Source: Paenibacillus sp. HB172176
GTDB lineage: Bacteria; Bacillota; Bacilli; Paenibacillales; Paenibacillaceae
Direction of reading: 5' to 3'
Length of the DNA: 64,000 nt
Assembly (NCBI RefSeq): GCF_011947265.1
Contig: NZ_JAATHD010000013.1
Span: 83,563-147,562 of the forward strand
Shown here one piece after another: positions 35,068-44,458 of this stretch. The first letter of the stretch is position 1, and each line of letters begins with the position of its first letter. The position numbers were made by a program, and so were the translations under genes. The notes below the pieces were generated by a model. The model was not told the DNA's origin. It saw only the letters and a program-made list of their open reading frames with translations, and ran no database searches.

Positions 35068-35108
35068 AACTGCCGCGTCCAACATCGGTTGGCTTGCGGC
35101 AGTTTTTT
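35068..35108 (+). terminator. Rho-independent terminator of fba
   Basis: Outer stem AACTGCCGC / GCGGCAGTT, inner CCAAC / GTTGG, then TTTTTTG. Confidence 0.9.
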
Positions 35109-35110
35109 GT

Positions 35111-35470
35111 GCTTGCAACTGTAACGGACATTTTCGACCTTTAGAAGCTCGTATGAGCCAGCTCAGATTTTTAACGGACATTTGTTCCGCTTAGCGGACT
35201 AATCACGTCGATTATTCGTTCGATTTAATCGCTAAGGCGACCCAATGTCCGTTAGAGAAAATAGGCAGCGAAAAAAGCAGTTTAAGGTGACCCAATGTCC
35301 GTTAGAGAAAATAGGCAGCGAAAAAAGCAGTTTAAGGTGACCCAATGTCCGTTAGAGCAGATTACTGTTTTCCAAGGACGCCGTCAGGCGTTTTTCTTAT
35401 GAATACTAGAATTTATAAAATTTCGTTTGGAAGGAATGAACGCTTGCAACTGTAACGGACATTTTCGAGG
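35111..35470. repeat. Repeat-rich intergenic zone (cggacat family, with 50-bp tandem repeat)
   Basis: GCTTGCAACTGTAACGGACA with the following ATTTTCGA occurs at 35111 and again at 35442. Between them lie TTAACGGACATTTGTTCCGC (35171) and three inverted arms CCCAATGTCCGTTAGAG starting at 35241, 35291 and 35341. The last three are part of an exact 50-base tandem repeat. No gene is present. Confidence 0.8.
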
Positions 35471-35543
35471 CTGTGATTTATTGTGGATTCGTGAGGGAGC
35501 GTGTGGCCATTTGTCCAAGGTGTGAAGGATAACGGTCATAATT

Positions 35544-35715
35544 GAGGATGTTGATTAACTATGAATCACCAACTTGTAGAACAGCTCAGCCGGTTCTGTT
35601 TTTGAAGCTGCTGCAACGAAGGTAAGCAGCGCAAGAGCGCCAGCCGGAGCGTCATCCGAGTCTGCAGCGCTGGAAACTAACCCTGCAACCCAGTCCGCAG
35701 TTAATCGACAGCCTC
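35544..35715. repeat. Inverted-repeat-bounded element, copy 2 (shorter)
   Basis: The right end TAATCGACAGCCTC (35702) is identical to that of copy 1; the left end GAGGATGTTGATTA (35544) differs in two bases. The middle has about 1.5 diverged copies of the 51-base unit, including TCTGCAGCGCTGGAAA. Confidence 0.7.
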
Positions 35716-36038
35716 ATCATTGAACGTAAGAGAAGGTATTGAAAGGTTTCATCTACTATTTCTGCTTTAACGGTCAAATGCGACCTTTACACTCCGAAAA
35801 TCTTCTAAAATGTCGCGTAACAGTCGCACATGTCCTTTAAAACCAGCAAGTCCTTATTCACGAAGAAGAGTCGATAGTCTCATTGGATCTGCTTAGCGGG
35901 TTAATAGGGCGGGTAATGCGAGCAAGCTTCAATCTTAAAAAGTCAGACCTTATAGCAAGTTAAAGGATTTAGGCGGGCCAAAGACGAGCGATATAATGAG
36001 ATTGTAAACAGCATATGACTCATGAGAGGGGAAGAAAA
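35716..36038. other. Leader region of the sugar ABC operon
   Basis: Contains short cggtcaaatgcgacc / gtcgcacatgtcc segments that resemble a diverged repeat (35768-35840). TATAAT at 35992 with weak TTTAGG 18 bases upstream is a possible promoter. The ribosome binding site is AGAGGGG before 36039. Confidence 0.4.
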
Positions 36039-37382
36039 ATGAAAACGAGAAAATCGGCTTGGCTGCTTGTATTGGTTCTATTGTTCGTCACGATTGCAGG
36101 TTGCTCCTCCAATAACGGCGGCAATGAAACGACGAATACAAATGATAACGGTTTCAAGGTTGGCAGCGATGCTTCCGAGGAGCCGGCGAAGGATGTCACC
36201 TTGACGCTCAGCATTTGGGGAGATGACGCGAGGAAAGCTTTGTACGAGGATTTGATGAAAACGTTCAATGAACAGAATCCGAATATCAAGGTGGATGTGC
36301 TGCTCATTCCATTCGCGGAATATCAGCAGAAGCTGTCGATAATGCTGGCTTCGAAAACCGCGCCTGACGTGGTGTGGCTGGCGGAGCGCATGGTTCCGCA
36401 GTTCATGGGTTCGGGTCAATTAATGGACGTTGCTTCTGTCAAAGAAGACAGCGCTTACAACTTCGATGATATTTATCCGTCGACGCTGGATTTATACCGC
36501 GACGGCGAGAAGCTGTACGGCGTAGGCTTCGCGATTGGTCCGAAGGAATTATTTTTCAACAAGACGTTGTTCGAGGAGAAGGGGCTGAAGACGCCGCTTG
36601 AGCTCTATAAGGAAGGCGACTGGACCTATGACGAGTTCCTGAAGGCGGCCGAAGCGATCTCCGATCCGGACAAAGGCGTATACGGCGTCAACCTCTTCGG
36701 CAGCAATAACTCCTGGAAGAACTGGCAGGATGCGCTTATGGACACGATTTGGGCATTCGGCGGCGATATCTTCAATGAGGACAAGACGGCGTTCGCGCTC
36801 AATTCGCCGGGCGGCGAGCAGGCGCTGCAATTCTTCAACGATCTCATCTACAAATATAACGTACATCCTCAGCCGGGCGATCAGACGACCTTCGAGTCGG
36901 GCAAGCTGGGCATGGTGAGGAATACGTACAGCTACTCCACAAACGCAAGATCGATTACCGACTTCGAATGGGATATCGCGCCAATGCCGACAGGTCCTAA
37001 TGCGGATGCGCCGACAGCCGTCGGCATGGCGGGCTATTCGGTGACGAAGGATACGAAGCATCCGGAGGAAGCGATGAAATTGTTCAAATATATGACGAGC
37101 GCGGATGTCATGAGCCAGCTCACCGGCATGTTCCAGCCGCCTAGAAAATCGGTGTCGGAGTCGGACGCGTTCCTCGATGTGGGCAAGCCGTCGCGCGAAG
37201 GCATGATGGCGGCGCTCGTCGATCCGATGGCGAAGGGCGTTGAGCTGCAGCCGTTCCATGAGAATTGGCAGCAGATCGATGTGAAGATCCAGACGATTCT
37301 CGACTACCTCTATACGCAGGACTCCACGGTGAAGGAAGTGCTGGACCTGATGGACAAGGAAGTCGGGCCGCTCGTGAAGTAA
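36039..37382 (+). CDS. Sugar ABC transporter substrate-binding lipoprotein (family 1)
   Basis: 447 residues. Signal peptide with lipobox LFVTIAGCSS (Cys ~22). The mature protein begins VTLTLSIWGDDARKALYEDL, a family 1 extracellular solute-binding signature. It should bind an oligosaccharide outside the cell and deliver it to the two permeases that follow. The ATG at 36039 is chosen because of GAGAGGGGAAG; an ATG at 36015 lacks a site. Two strong hairpins lie between it and the permease genes, usual where the binding protein must outnumber the permease. Confidence 0.9.
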   Translation: MKTRKSAWLLVLVLLFVTIAGCSSNNGGNETTNTNDNGFKVGSDASEEPAKDVTLTLSIWGDDARKALYEDLMKTFNEQNPNIKVDVLLIPFAEYQQKLSIMLASKTAPDVVWLAERMVPQFMGSGQLMDVASVKEDSAYNFDDIYPSTLDLYRDGEKLYGVGFAIGPKELFFNKTLFEEKGLKTPLELYKEGDWTYDEFLKAAEAISDPDKGVYGVNLFGSNNSWKNWQDALMDTIWAFGGDIFNEDKTAFALNSPGGEQALQFFNDLIYKYNVHPQPGDQTTFESGKLGMVRNTYSYSTNARSITDFEWDIAPMPTGPNADAPTAVGMAGYSVTKDTKHPEEAMKLFKYMTSADVMSQLTGMFQPPRKSVSESDAFLDVGKPSREGMMAALVDPMAKGVELQPFHENWQQIDVKIQTILDYLYTQDSTVKEVLDLMDKEVGPLVK

Positions 37383-37383
37383 A

Positions 37384-37470
37384 GCTGCGGCAGCTCGAGA
37401 GAAGCTGCCGCAGCAAGCGAGAATCTGCGGCAGTATCTTAATCGGGTGTGCGCCGCACACCCGATTTTCA
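37384..37470 (+). terminator. Two consecutive hairpins (partial terminator) after the binding-protein gene
   Basis: Hairpin 1: 12-bp GCTGCGGCAGCT / AGCTGCCGCAGC right after the stop codon. Hairpin 2: perfect 12-bp AATCGGGTGTGC / GCACACCCGATT followed by TTTC. They should stabilise upstream mRNA and lower read-through to the permeases. Confidence 0.75.
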
Positions 37471-37559
37471 CAGAAAGAGGTTGCACCCTCGCATTTAATC
37501 AGAATTAGAACCAAGGCATTGCGCTTATTTCGGTTCATCAGGAAAGGCAGGGGTAGACA

Positions 37560-38516
37560 GTGGAGATGAACAATCAAGCTGTGCATAGAAGTCAGAGAGA
37601 GACGAGGAAGAGAATTAGGCTGGAGAAACGTGCGAGTCCGATGGCCAGAAGCGAGAATCGATACGGTTATTTATTTGTATCACCGCTTGTGACAGGGTAT
37701 ATTTTGTTCCTGTTCCTTCCCATTCTCGCCGCGTTTACGATGAGTCTGACGAATTGGTCGCTGATCGGCGAGTTCCACTTCGTCGGCTTGCAAAATTATC
37801 ATAAGCTGTTCACGAATGACACGGTGTTCGTGAAGACGATATGGAATACCTTGTATTTCACCGTGCTGCTGGTGCCGTTCAATGTGATCATTACATTGGC
37901 GCTGGCGCTGCTTTTGCAGAAGGCGATCCCCGGCATCGGCTTGTTCCGGACGGTGATCTTCACGCCGGTCGTCACCTCCTTCGTCGTATGGGCGATTGTG
38001 TGGAAATATATTTTGCAAACGAAGAACGGGTTGATCAATTCCTTGCTCGAGATGGTCGGCGTTCATGGCCCCGCGTGGCTGTATACGACCGCGCTGGCGA
38101 TCCCGATTGTCGCGATGGTGACCTTGATCAAGGGACTTGGCATCAATATGGCCATCTTCCTCGCGGCGCTGAATGATGTGCCCAAGATGTATTATGAAGC
38201 GGCAAGCATAGAGGGAGCCTCGAAATTCCAGCAATTCCGCAATGTGACGCTTCCGCTTATTACGCCTTCGCTCTTCCTGGTCATTACGATTACGATGATC
38301 GGCTCCATGAAGGTGTTCGCCCAGATTCATGTCATGACGGGCGGCGGTCCGGGTACGAGCACCTATGTGTTCGTATACTATATCTACGAGCAGGCATTCA
38401 AATATTTCAATTTCGGATACGCGTCGGCGGTTTCGTTCATTCTGTTCTTCATTATATTGGCGCTGACGATCGTGCAATGGCTTGGAAGAAGGAGATGGGT
38501 TCACTATGAAGACTAA
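37560..38516 (+). CDS. Sugar ABC transporter permease, MalF/UgpA type
   Basis: 318 residues, six membrane helices. YGYLFVSPLVTGYILFLFLP marks helix 1; the coupling motif EAASIEGASKFQQFRNVTLP (EAA loop) is complete. GTG 37560 follows CAGGGG at six bases. The next gene overlaps its end by 11 bases. Confidence 0.92.
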   Translation: MEMNNQAVHRSQRETRKRIRLEKRASPMARSENRYGYLFVSPLVTGYILFLFLPILAAFTMSLTNWSLIGEFHFVGLQNYHKLFTNDTVFVKTIWNTLYFTVLLVPFNVIITLALALLLQKAIPGIGLFRTVIFTPVVTSFVVWAIVWKYILQTKNGLINSLLEMVGVHGPAWLYTTALAIPIVAMVTLIKGLGINMAIFLAALNDVPKMYYEAASIEGASKFQQFRNVTLPLITPSLFLVITITMIGSMKVFAQIHVMTGGGPGTSTYVFVYYIYEQAFKYFNFGYASAVSFILFFIILALTIVQWLGRRRWVHYED

Positions 38517-39336
38517 CGGCTTGCAATTAGCGTTGAAATACGCCGTTCTAGCGGTGATCAGCGTGATCATCCTTATGCCTTATTATTGGATGGTCGTCAC
38601 GTCTCTGAAATCGTATACGAAAATATTCGATTTCCCGCCCCAGTGGTTTCCGAGTCCGATCAAGTGGAGCAACTATGTGGATCTGTTCAAGCAGCAGCCC
38701 TTTCACTTGTACTTGTTCAACAGCGTCTACATCGCTGTCGTAGTAACGCTTGGCGTATGTCTGTTCGGGGCGCTGGCGGGATATGCGTTCGCGAAGCTGG
38801 ATTTCCGTTACAAAAATTTCATCTTCCTGTTCCTGCTCAGCTCGATGATGATACCGACCGAGGTGACGACGATACCGCTGTACATCGCGTTCGGGAAGAT
38901 CGGCATGGTGGATACGCATCTGCCGCTTATTCTTCCGCCCATGCTGGGCGCGGCGGGCATATTCGGCGTGTTCCTGATGAGGCAGTTCTTCATTACCATC
39001 CCGAATGATCTGGTGGAAGCGGCCAAGATCGACGGCTGCAGCCCGATCGGAACCTTCCTGCGCATCATGTTCCCGCTGGCGGCTCCGGCCATTGCGACTT
39101 TGTCGATTATTACGTTTCTGCAAACCTGGAACGAGTTCTTCGAGCCGCTGGTGTATCTGAACTCCAGCAAGCTGTTCACGATTCCGCTGGCGTTGTCCCT
39201 GTTCTCGGATGACGGCGGAACGAAAGGACATCTGATTATGGCCGCGTCGGTCGTGGCAACACTGCCTCTGCTTACCGTCTTCTTCTTCGCTCAGCGCAAA
39301 TTCATCGAAGGCGTGGCGATGACCGGCATCAAGTGA
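38506..39336 (+). CDS. Sugar ABC transporter permease, MalG/UgpE type
   Basis: 276 residues, six helices; EAAKIDGCSPIGTFLRIMFP is the EAA loop and ends in FIEGVAMTGIK, typical for CUT1 permeases. AAGGAG lies before the ATG. No ATPase is encoded in the operon; CUT1 systems in Bacillales share MsmX-type ATPases. The gene converges on the YesN-type regulator 11 bases further on. Confidence 0.92.
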   Translation: MKTNGLQLALKYAVLAVISVIILMPYYWMVVTSLKSYTKIFDFPPQWFPSPIKWSNYVDLFKQQPFHLYLFNSVYIAVVVTLGVCLFGALAGYAFAKLDFRYKNFIFLFLLSSMMIPTEVTTIPLYIAFGKIGMVDTHLPLILPPMLGAAGIFGVFLMRQFFITIPNDLVEAAKIDGCSPIGTFLRIMFPLAAPAIATLSIITFLQTWNEFFEPLVYLNSSKLFTIPLALSLFSDDGGTKGHLIMAASVVATLPLLTVFFFAQRKFIEGVAMTGIK

Positions 39337-39347
39337 TGCCGGCTCGC

Positions 39348-40061
39348 TCAGCCGCGCTCATTGCGGTAATCGCCGGGCGTGGAGCCGATCCGCTGCTTGA
39401 ACACGGTCGCGAAATGCTTGGGCGTTGGATACCCGCACATGGAAGCTACCTCGTATATTTTCAGATTCGTCGTCCTCAGCAATTGCTTGCCCCTCTTCAT
39501 CCGTTCGTCGATCACGTATTCGATATAGGGCTTGCCCGTTTCCCGCTTGAACAGCGTGGAGAGATAGTGGTAATTCAATTGCACCTGGTCGGCGGCTTGC
39601 TGCAGCGAGAGATCCTCGTTCAGGTTTTCTTGAATATAGGTTTTCACTTGCCGGATAATGTGGCTCGCATCGGTTGGCGAAGCTTCGCCTTCGACGCCTT
39701 TGCGCCACTTCTCCAGGCTTTGCGCGAATTCGATATTGTCGACCGGCTTCAGCAGATAGTCGACGGCATGCAGCCGAATGGCCTCTCTCATGTACAGGAA
39801 ATCGTCGTAGCCGGACAAGATCAGGAAAGGGATGTCCGGGATGAGCTGTTTCATGTTTTTCATTAACGTGATGCCATCCATATCGGGCATGCGAATATCG
39901 GTGATGACGAGATCCGGCATGAAGGTCTGAATGACCTGCATGGCGGCCTGGCCGCTCGGAGCCTCTCCCGCAACGACGTAACCTCCGATAATCTCCTCCA
40001 GCAATATTTTCAAGCCTCTGCGTATTTGCGCTTCATCTTCCACCAGAACGACTTTAAGCAT
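39348..40061 (-). CDS. YesN-type response regulator (receiver + AraC HTH)
   Basis: 237 residues from the ATG at 40061 after AGGAGG. Receiver domain: LVEDEAQIRRGL, phospho-acceptor Asp in VITDIRMPDMDG (~54), ILSGYDDF, LLKPVD. The C-terminal AraC DNA-binding domain spans ~135-235 (LSLQQAADQVQLNYHYLSTLFK, YEVASMCGYPTPKHFATVFK). It overlaps the kinase gene by eight bases. Placed beside a sugar ABC operon, it most likely activates that operon in response to extracellular carbohydrate. Confidence 0.92.
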   Translation of the reverse strand: MLKVVLVEDEAQIRRGLKILLEEIIGGYVVAGEAPSGQAAMQVIQTFMPDLVITDIRMPDMDGITLMKNMKQLIPDIPFLILSGYDDFLYMREAIRLHAVDYLLKPVDNIEFAQSLEKWRKGVEGEASPTDASHIIRQVKTYIQENLNEDLSLQQAADQVQLNYHYLSTLFKRETGKPYIEYVIDERMKRGKQLLRTTNLKIYEVASMCGYPTPKHFATVFKQRIGSTPGDYRNERG

Positions 40062-41838
40062 AAGCTTCCTCCTGTTCTCTCTGCTGCGGAATGCGAATAA
40101 GGAACTGACAGCCTCGCGTAATAGCTTCATCCAGCTCAATCCCATAGGCCTCTCCATAAATAAGCTGCAGCCTGCGATGCAGATTATGCAGCGCAAAGCC
40201 CTTGGTCACGTTGCCGAAGCGTTCGCTTTCTTCCGGGGAAGCGGCGCTTTCCCTTGCGATGCAGGATCGGATATGCTGACGCTTCTCTGCAGTGAGCGGC
40301 GGCCCGTCATTATAGATCTGGAGGATGAAATAGGGACTGTCGTTGTATGTGCGAATTTCGATTAAACCTCCGGAATCTTGAATGCCATGCTCGATGGCGT
40401 TCTCGACCAGGGGCTGAAGCAGCAGCTTCGGGACGAGACAATCATGCAGCTCTTCGTCAATGTGAAGCCGGGTCGCCAGCCTTCCCTCGAAGCGGTAGGA
40501 CATAATCTCCAGATAGGCCTGCACGAACTTGATTTCTTCGATTAATTTGACCGGCTTCTTGCGCTTGTCGATTGTATAACGCTGCAGCTTGCCGAGATTC
40601 GAGACGATGCGGCTGATCTCCATTCTTCGATGCTCCAGCGCAATCATGTTAATATACTCCAGTGTGTTGTAGTAGAAATGCGGGTTCATCTGGCTCTGAA
40701 GCGCGGACAGCTCCGAGGAGCGCTCGCGGTCCTTCGTCTCGCTCAGCTCTTGCACGAGCTGATTAATCTCTTGGACCATGTGATTGAAGCCTTGCGACAG
40801 CTCTCCGATCTCATCCTTCGTCGTGACTGCGGCTCGCTGATCCAGAAAGCCCTTCTGCACGCGTCTCATCTTCTGCTGCAGATGGCGAATCGGACTGACG
40901 AGCTGCTTGGAGGCGACAATGGCGGCGATATAAGCGATGAGCAGAGCGCCTAATGTAATGGCGACCGTGACCAGGGTCAATTGCTGAACATCCTTCTGCA
41001 GATCATCGATCGGGATGAGACCGATGGCGGTCAGCTTGGTCTGCTTCGAGGTGAAGTAGGAGCTTAGGTAGATGCTGCCGTCCAGTCGAATGCGGTTGTC
41101 GGCGAGCGTTTTGACATGGACGTTGCGGGATTCGTAAGGATAGATAATCGTTCCCGCCCCGTCGGTTACGAATACCTTGCTGTTGTTGTTGATTTGGATG
41201 GAAGCCAGAATATCGCGGAACAGCTGGTCGTGCATATCGATCTTCACGAAGCCCAGCGGCGCGTTCGTATAAGGCTCACGAATCAATCTGACGACGGAGA
41301 ACATCACATCCTGATTCGCATTGGCATAATAATAGTCTTCCTGATGGGGAGGCAGCAGAACGAAATCGCCGTCGGCCTCATAGGCTTGCTCCATCCATTC
41401 TTCATTGGCCTGCGTCCACCTGTTGCGCACCGAATTCTCCATGTTGCTGAACAAGGAGCCGTCGAGCGCGAACAAATAATAGCCCCGTATCTCCGGACGG
41501 TCGTAGGTGAGTGAGGAGATGAATAATTGCAGCTTGTTCAGCTCATCCGTATTGTAGGGAGAATAGACCTGCGGATCGCGATGCTTGCCCAGGACGGCCA
41601 TTACATCGTTGTCGTAATAGGGAACGAGCGTCAGGCGATTCAGATCGTCGATGCTTTTGTCGATGCTCTTGAGGCTCTGCTCCATGAGCTGAAGCATATA
41701 CTTCTCCGAGTTGTTCTGAACCGTATTCGAATACTCCCTGTAGGAGACAATGGCGGTCAGCGCCAAGGGAGCCGTGATTAGGATGACGAATAAAAGGATG
41801 AATTTGACGCGAAGCGGGAATGTTAGCGTTTTCAACAA
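40054..41838 (-). CDS. YesM-type sensor histidine kinase
   Basis: 594 residues. Helix 1 (FILLFVILITAPLALTAIV), an extracellular sensor of ~240 residues (Cache-like), helix 2 (ALLIAYIAAIVASK), HAMP (VSPIRHLQQKMRRVQKGFLD), then the His_kinase domain with the phospho-His in SQMNPHFYYNTLEYINMIAL and a HATPase with LVENAIEHGIQ. It phosphorylates the overlapping YesN-type regulator. No clear ribosome binding site is seen at the ATG at 41838. Confidence 0.92.
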   Translation of the reverse strand: MLKTLTFPLRVKFILLFVILITAPLALTAIVSYREYSNTVQNNSEKYMLQLMEQSLKSIDKSIDDLNRLTLVPYYDNDVMAVLGKHRDPQVYSPYNTDELNKLQLFISSLTYDRPEIRGYYLFALDGSLFSNMENSVRNRWTQANEEWMEQAYEADGDFVLLPPHQEDYYYANANQDVMFSVVRLIREPYTNAPLGFVKIDMHDQLFRDILASIQINNNSKVFVTDGAGTIIYPYESRNVHVKTLADNRIRLDGSIYLSSYFTSKQTKLTAIGLIPIDDLQKDVQQLTLVTVAITLGALLIAYIAAIVASKQLVSPIRHLQQKMRRVQKGFLDQRAAVTTKDEIGELSQGFNHMVQEINQLVQELSETKDRERSSELSALQSQMNPHFYYNTLEYINMIALEHRRMEISRIVSNLGKLQRYTIDKRKKPVKLIEEIKFVQAYLEIMSYRFEGRLATRLHIDEELHDCLVPKLLLQPLVENAIEHGIQDSGGLIEIRTYNDSPYFILQIYNDGPPLTAEKRQHIRSCIARESAASPEESERFGNVTKGFALHNLHRRLQLIYGEAYGIELDEAITRGCQFLIRIPQQREQEEAYA

Positions 41839-42184
41839 TGGAGATCACAGCCTTTTGTCTGATGTCTTCTTTCATTATCCCGATATTAGGCTTAGCAGGC
41901 AATCCGTTAATTGTAGAATTAGTCTGTTATTTTTGCGGCAAGAAGTCCGAAAGCGGATCATTTCGTCTGCAGACGTTTCTTCAAGGCGCAGTCCAGTATT
42001 GTGTTTTTTACGAGGTATGAAAAACAAAGAGGGCAAATTATTAGATTGCGGCGTTTGAAAAAAAGAAATCCAACTATCTATTTCTGAAGTATCAGGATCG
42101 GATAAATCGATACTGCTTCCATAGTCCCATCATATCCGTACAAAAAGTATTTTTCACATTCTGGATCTAATGGCGAAACAGTAA
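41839..42184. other. Intergenic region upstream of the yesM-like gene
   Basis: AT-richer than its neighbours. No gene recognised; it should contain the promoter of the yesM/yesN pair. Confidence 0.4.
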
Positions 42185-42307
42185 ATCAGAACGATTTCGA
42201 AATTGCGTGTACAAGAGATCGGTAACGAACAGATTGTGTTTCCTGCGACTAAGGCTCAGAAGGAAATATTCCAAGCTTTTGAATTAGAGGAGCCTGTGTC
42301 GTTATAA
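42185..42307 (+). pseudogene. Possible transposase C-terminal remnant
   Basis: An open frame of about 40 codons ending in TAA reads KLRVQEIGNEQIVFPATKAQ then KEIFQAFELEEP. The text resembles the extreme C-terminus of IS4/IS1634-like transposases, where a K-Q-K-E-I-x-x-A-F motif is common. There is no start codon and a stop precedes it. Assignment is by eye and weak. Confidence 0.3.
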
Positions 42308-42403
42308 TTTTGGGCGGGAATTTAGGATCAAAGTAAACCATGTTAAAAAAACAATTTCGCGATCGCGCACAAAAGACTTTGACGTTTGCAGGGACCGGCG
42401 TTA

Positions 42404-42426
42404 TGCTAAAAAAGGCTCTCGCGGAG
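42404..42426 (-). terminator. Minus-strand terminator-like hairpin
   Basis: Read on the minus strand: GGCTC-CGCGA-GAGCC followed by TTTTTTAGC. No gene that it could serve is visible on that strand to the right, so it may be left over from an earlier arrangement. Confidence 0.5.
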
Positions 42427-42466
42427 CCAATTAAACGTTTCGACAATGCGGGAATGAGGAATGTAC

Positions 42467-44428
42467 ATGCGGATAAAATGTTGCTTGCTGATTGTCCTTG
42501 CATTGTGGGCGGTTGGCGCAGGACTTGCAGATGCCAGCACGGATACCGTTAAGAAGCTGATCGCGGAAGACGAGGGAGAACTGTACTCCGTCAACGATTA
42601 CATGGAGATTTTAGAGGATAAGGACGGGGCATGGACCCTGACGGATGTACAGTCGCCGGAGTTGCAGAGCCAATTCAGGCCGGTGGAGGGCAAAAGCTCT
42701 TTTGGCTACAGCAAATCGGTATATTGGATGAAAGCGACGATTCGCAATGAATCCGGGAGCGAGAGCTGGCTGCTTAGCCTGCAAAATCCGCTGATGGACC
42801 ACTTTAATGTATACTCATCCTCACAAGCGGAACGGATTACACACCACTACCCTTCCTACAGCCTTCAACTGCCTCCTTTTTCAGATACAACAATCTATAT
42901 GCGTTTTGAAACGCCGGGGGCCTTTATTGTTCCACTGCAGCTAACGGAACCTGCCGCCATTTATGAAAAGACTTCATTGGAATTTGTGCTGTATGGCCTA
43001 TATTACGGCATTATTTTGACTATTGTGATGTATATGCTGTCGCTCTACTCGTCGATTCGCAATATCGCTTACATCTACTATATCCTTTATATTTTATGCT
43101 ACAGCGCATCCCAATTTATTTGGGACGGACTGGCGCTTCAGTTGCTGGGCGACAACTGGTTTACGACCGGTGACGACGGAGTCCTGTTTGCTAGTCCTAC
43201 AAGCACCTACGAATTCTTTTTTATGCTGAGCGTCTGGTTTGGCTTTCTCGCAACGCGAAGGATCGTCAAACCTGCCGCTTTTTCACCATGGCTGGACCGT
43301 CTATGCCGCATTGTCATCTGGCTATGCCCCGTCGGGGCTATCGGCAACGCTTTTTTCTACACATACGGATTAACGACCCTCTGGTTCAACTTCAAAATTG
43401 TCGCCATCCTGATGCTGCCGGTTGTAATCGTCGGCTGCGCCCTGCGAGGCAGTTGGCTTGCCCGCCGTTTGACGATTGCCATTGTGCCGCTGTATGCCAT
43501 TGCCCTGCCAAGCTCTCTTCTTTCAACAGGCATTTTGCCGGATAATCTGTTCACCCATTTTGGCATGCAATTTGGTTCGGTTATTGAATTTATCATTATG
43601 TCGATTGTTCTTTACGAGCAGGTTAGGCAAATGCGCGAGAAGCAGCATCGCGTGCAGAAGGAGCTGGCAAGCACGCTGGCGAACTGGAACAAAACGCTGA
43701 AGTTAACAGTAGAGGAGCAGACGGAAAGCCTGAAGCGCTCCAACGACGAGTTGATTCTCGCCGAGCAATCCCGCACCCGTCTCCTGCAAAACATGTCGCA
43801 CGATATCCGCAATCCGCTCAACTATGTTCAGGGCGGCATTCAGGCGCTTAAGCAAAAGCTTGTCCAGGAGCAGGACCGGCAGCAGGAAATTTTGGATAAT
43901 GTATATAGCAAGGTCATTGAGGTAAATCATTTCCTTGACGAAATGAATCGGATTGAAGAGGAAGAACGTCCTCAGAGTCTTGAAATGGTCATGTTTGCGG
44001 AGTGGATTGACGATATTTTTGGTGAAATGTCCACCGACATCCGTTACGGAAGCTTGCGATGCGACATCATTGTGGAGGTCCAGGAGGATACCGATGTGTT
44101 GATCGCCCCGCATGCCGTCAAACGCGCCATCATTAATCTGGTGCATAACGCCTGCAAATTTACGCCCTCAGGCGGACTGATTATCCTGAAGGCAACGCAA
44201 GAGGCCAAATGGGTAACGGTGACGGTTGAGGACACAGGGCAAGGCATTGCCGCCGAGCGCCTTCCCTATATTTTTAACCGGCATTACATGGAAAATAAGG
44301 AGCGCGGACGCGGGCTGGGCCTGGCCATAACCAAAGAAATCGTCGAACGCCACGGCGGCCAAATCAACGTCTGGAGCGCCGAAGGCAGGGGCAGCCGCTT
44401 CTCCTTCACTCTTCCCAAGGTGCAGTAG
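42467..44428 (+). CDS. 7TMR-DISM sensor histidine kinase
   Basis: 653 residues from the ATG at 42467, six bases after ATGAGGA; an ATG at 42461 is too close. Signal peptide (CCLLIVLALWAVGAGLADAS), then an extracellular 7TMR-DISMED2 domain (~25-165; KSVYWMKATIRNESGSESWL, TIYMRFETPG), seven membrane helices (~170-375), a coiled coil (~380-425) and the kinase core: LLQNMSHDIRNPLNYVQGG (phospho-His), INLVHNACKFTPSGG, VEDTGQGI, GRGLGLAITKEIVERHGG. 7TMR-DISM sensors are thought to detect carbohydrates or other ligands outside the cell. It converges on an OmpR-type regulator gene, the probable partner. Confidence 0.88.
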   Translation: MRIKCCLLIVLALWAVGAGLADASTDTVKKLIAEDEGELYSVNDYMEILEDKDGAWTLTDVQSPELQSQFRPVEGKSSFGYSKSVYWMKATIRNESGSESWLLSLQNPLMDHFNVYSSSQAERITHHYPSYSLQLPPFSDTTIYMRFETPGAFIVPLQLTEPAAIYEKTSLEFVLYGLYYGIILTIVMYMLSLYSSIRNIAYIYYILYILCYSASQFIWDGLALQLLGDNWFTTGDDGVLFASPTSTYEFFFMLSVWFGFLATRRIVKPAAFSPWLDRLCRIVIWLCPVGAIGNAFFYTYGLTTLWFNFKIVAILMLPVVIVGCALRGSWLARRLTIAIVPLYAIALPSSLLSTGILPDNLFTHFGMQFGSVIEFIIMSIVLYEQVRQMREKQHRVQKELASTLANWNKTLKLTVEEQTESLKRSNDELILAEQSRTRLLQNMSHDIRNPLNYVQGGIQALKQKLVQEQDRQQEILDNVYSKVIEVNHFLDEMNRIEEEERPQSLEMVMFAEWIDDIFGEMSTDIRYGSLRCDIIVEVQEDTDVLIAPHAVKRAIINLVHNACKFTPSGGLIILKATQEAKWVTVTVEDTGQGIAAERLPYIFNRHYMENKERGRGLGLAITKEIVERHGGQINVWSAEGRGSRFSFTLPKVQ

Positions 44429-44458
44429 CTTCCCCTAGGGCTGGTTTGCAAACACGTC

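Noticed and set aside
35234..35356. CRISPR-like spacing of repeats
   Set aside because: The 50-base units are identical throughout, without unique spacers; it is a tandem repeat.
36549..37586. 345-codon minus-strand frame opposite the sugar-binding protein gene
   Set aside because: Arg- and His-rich shadow of a strongly supported gene; no ribosome binding site or domain.
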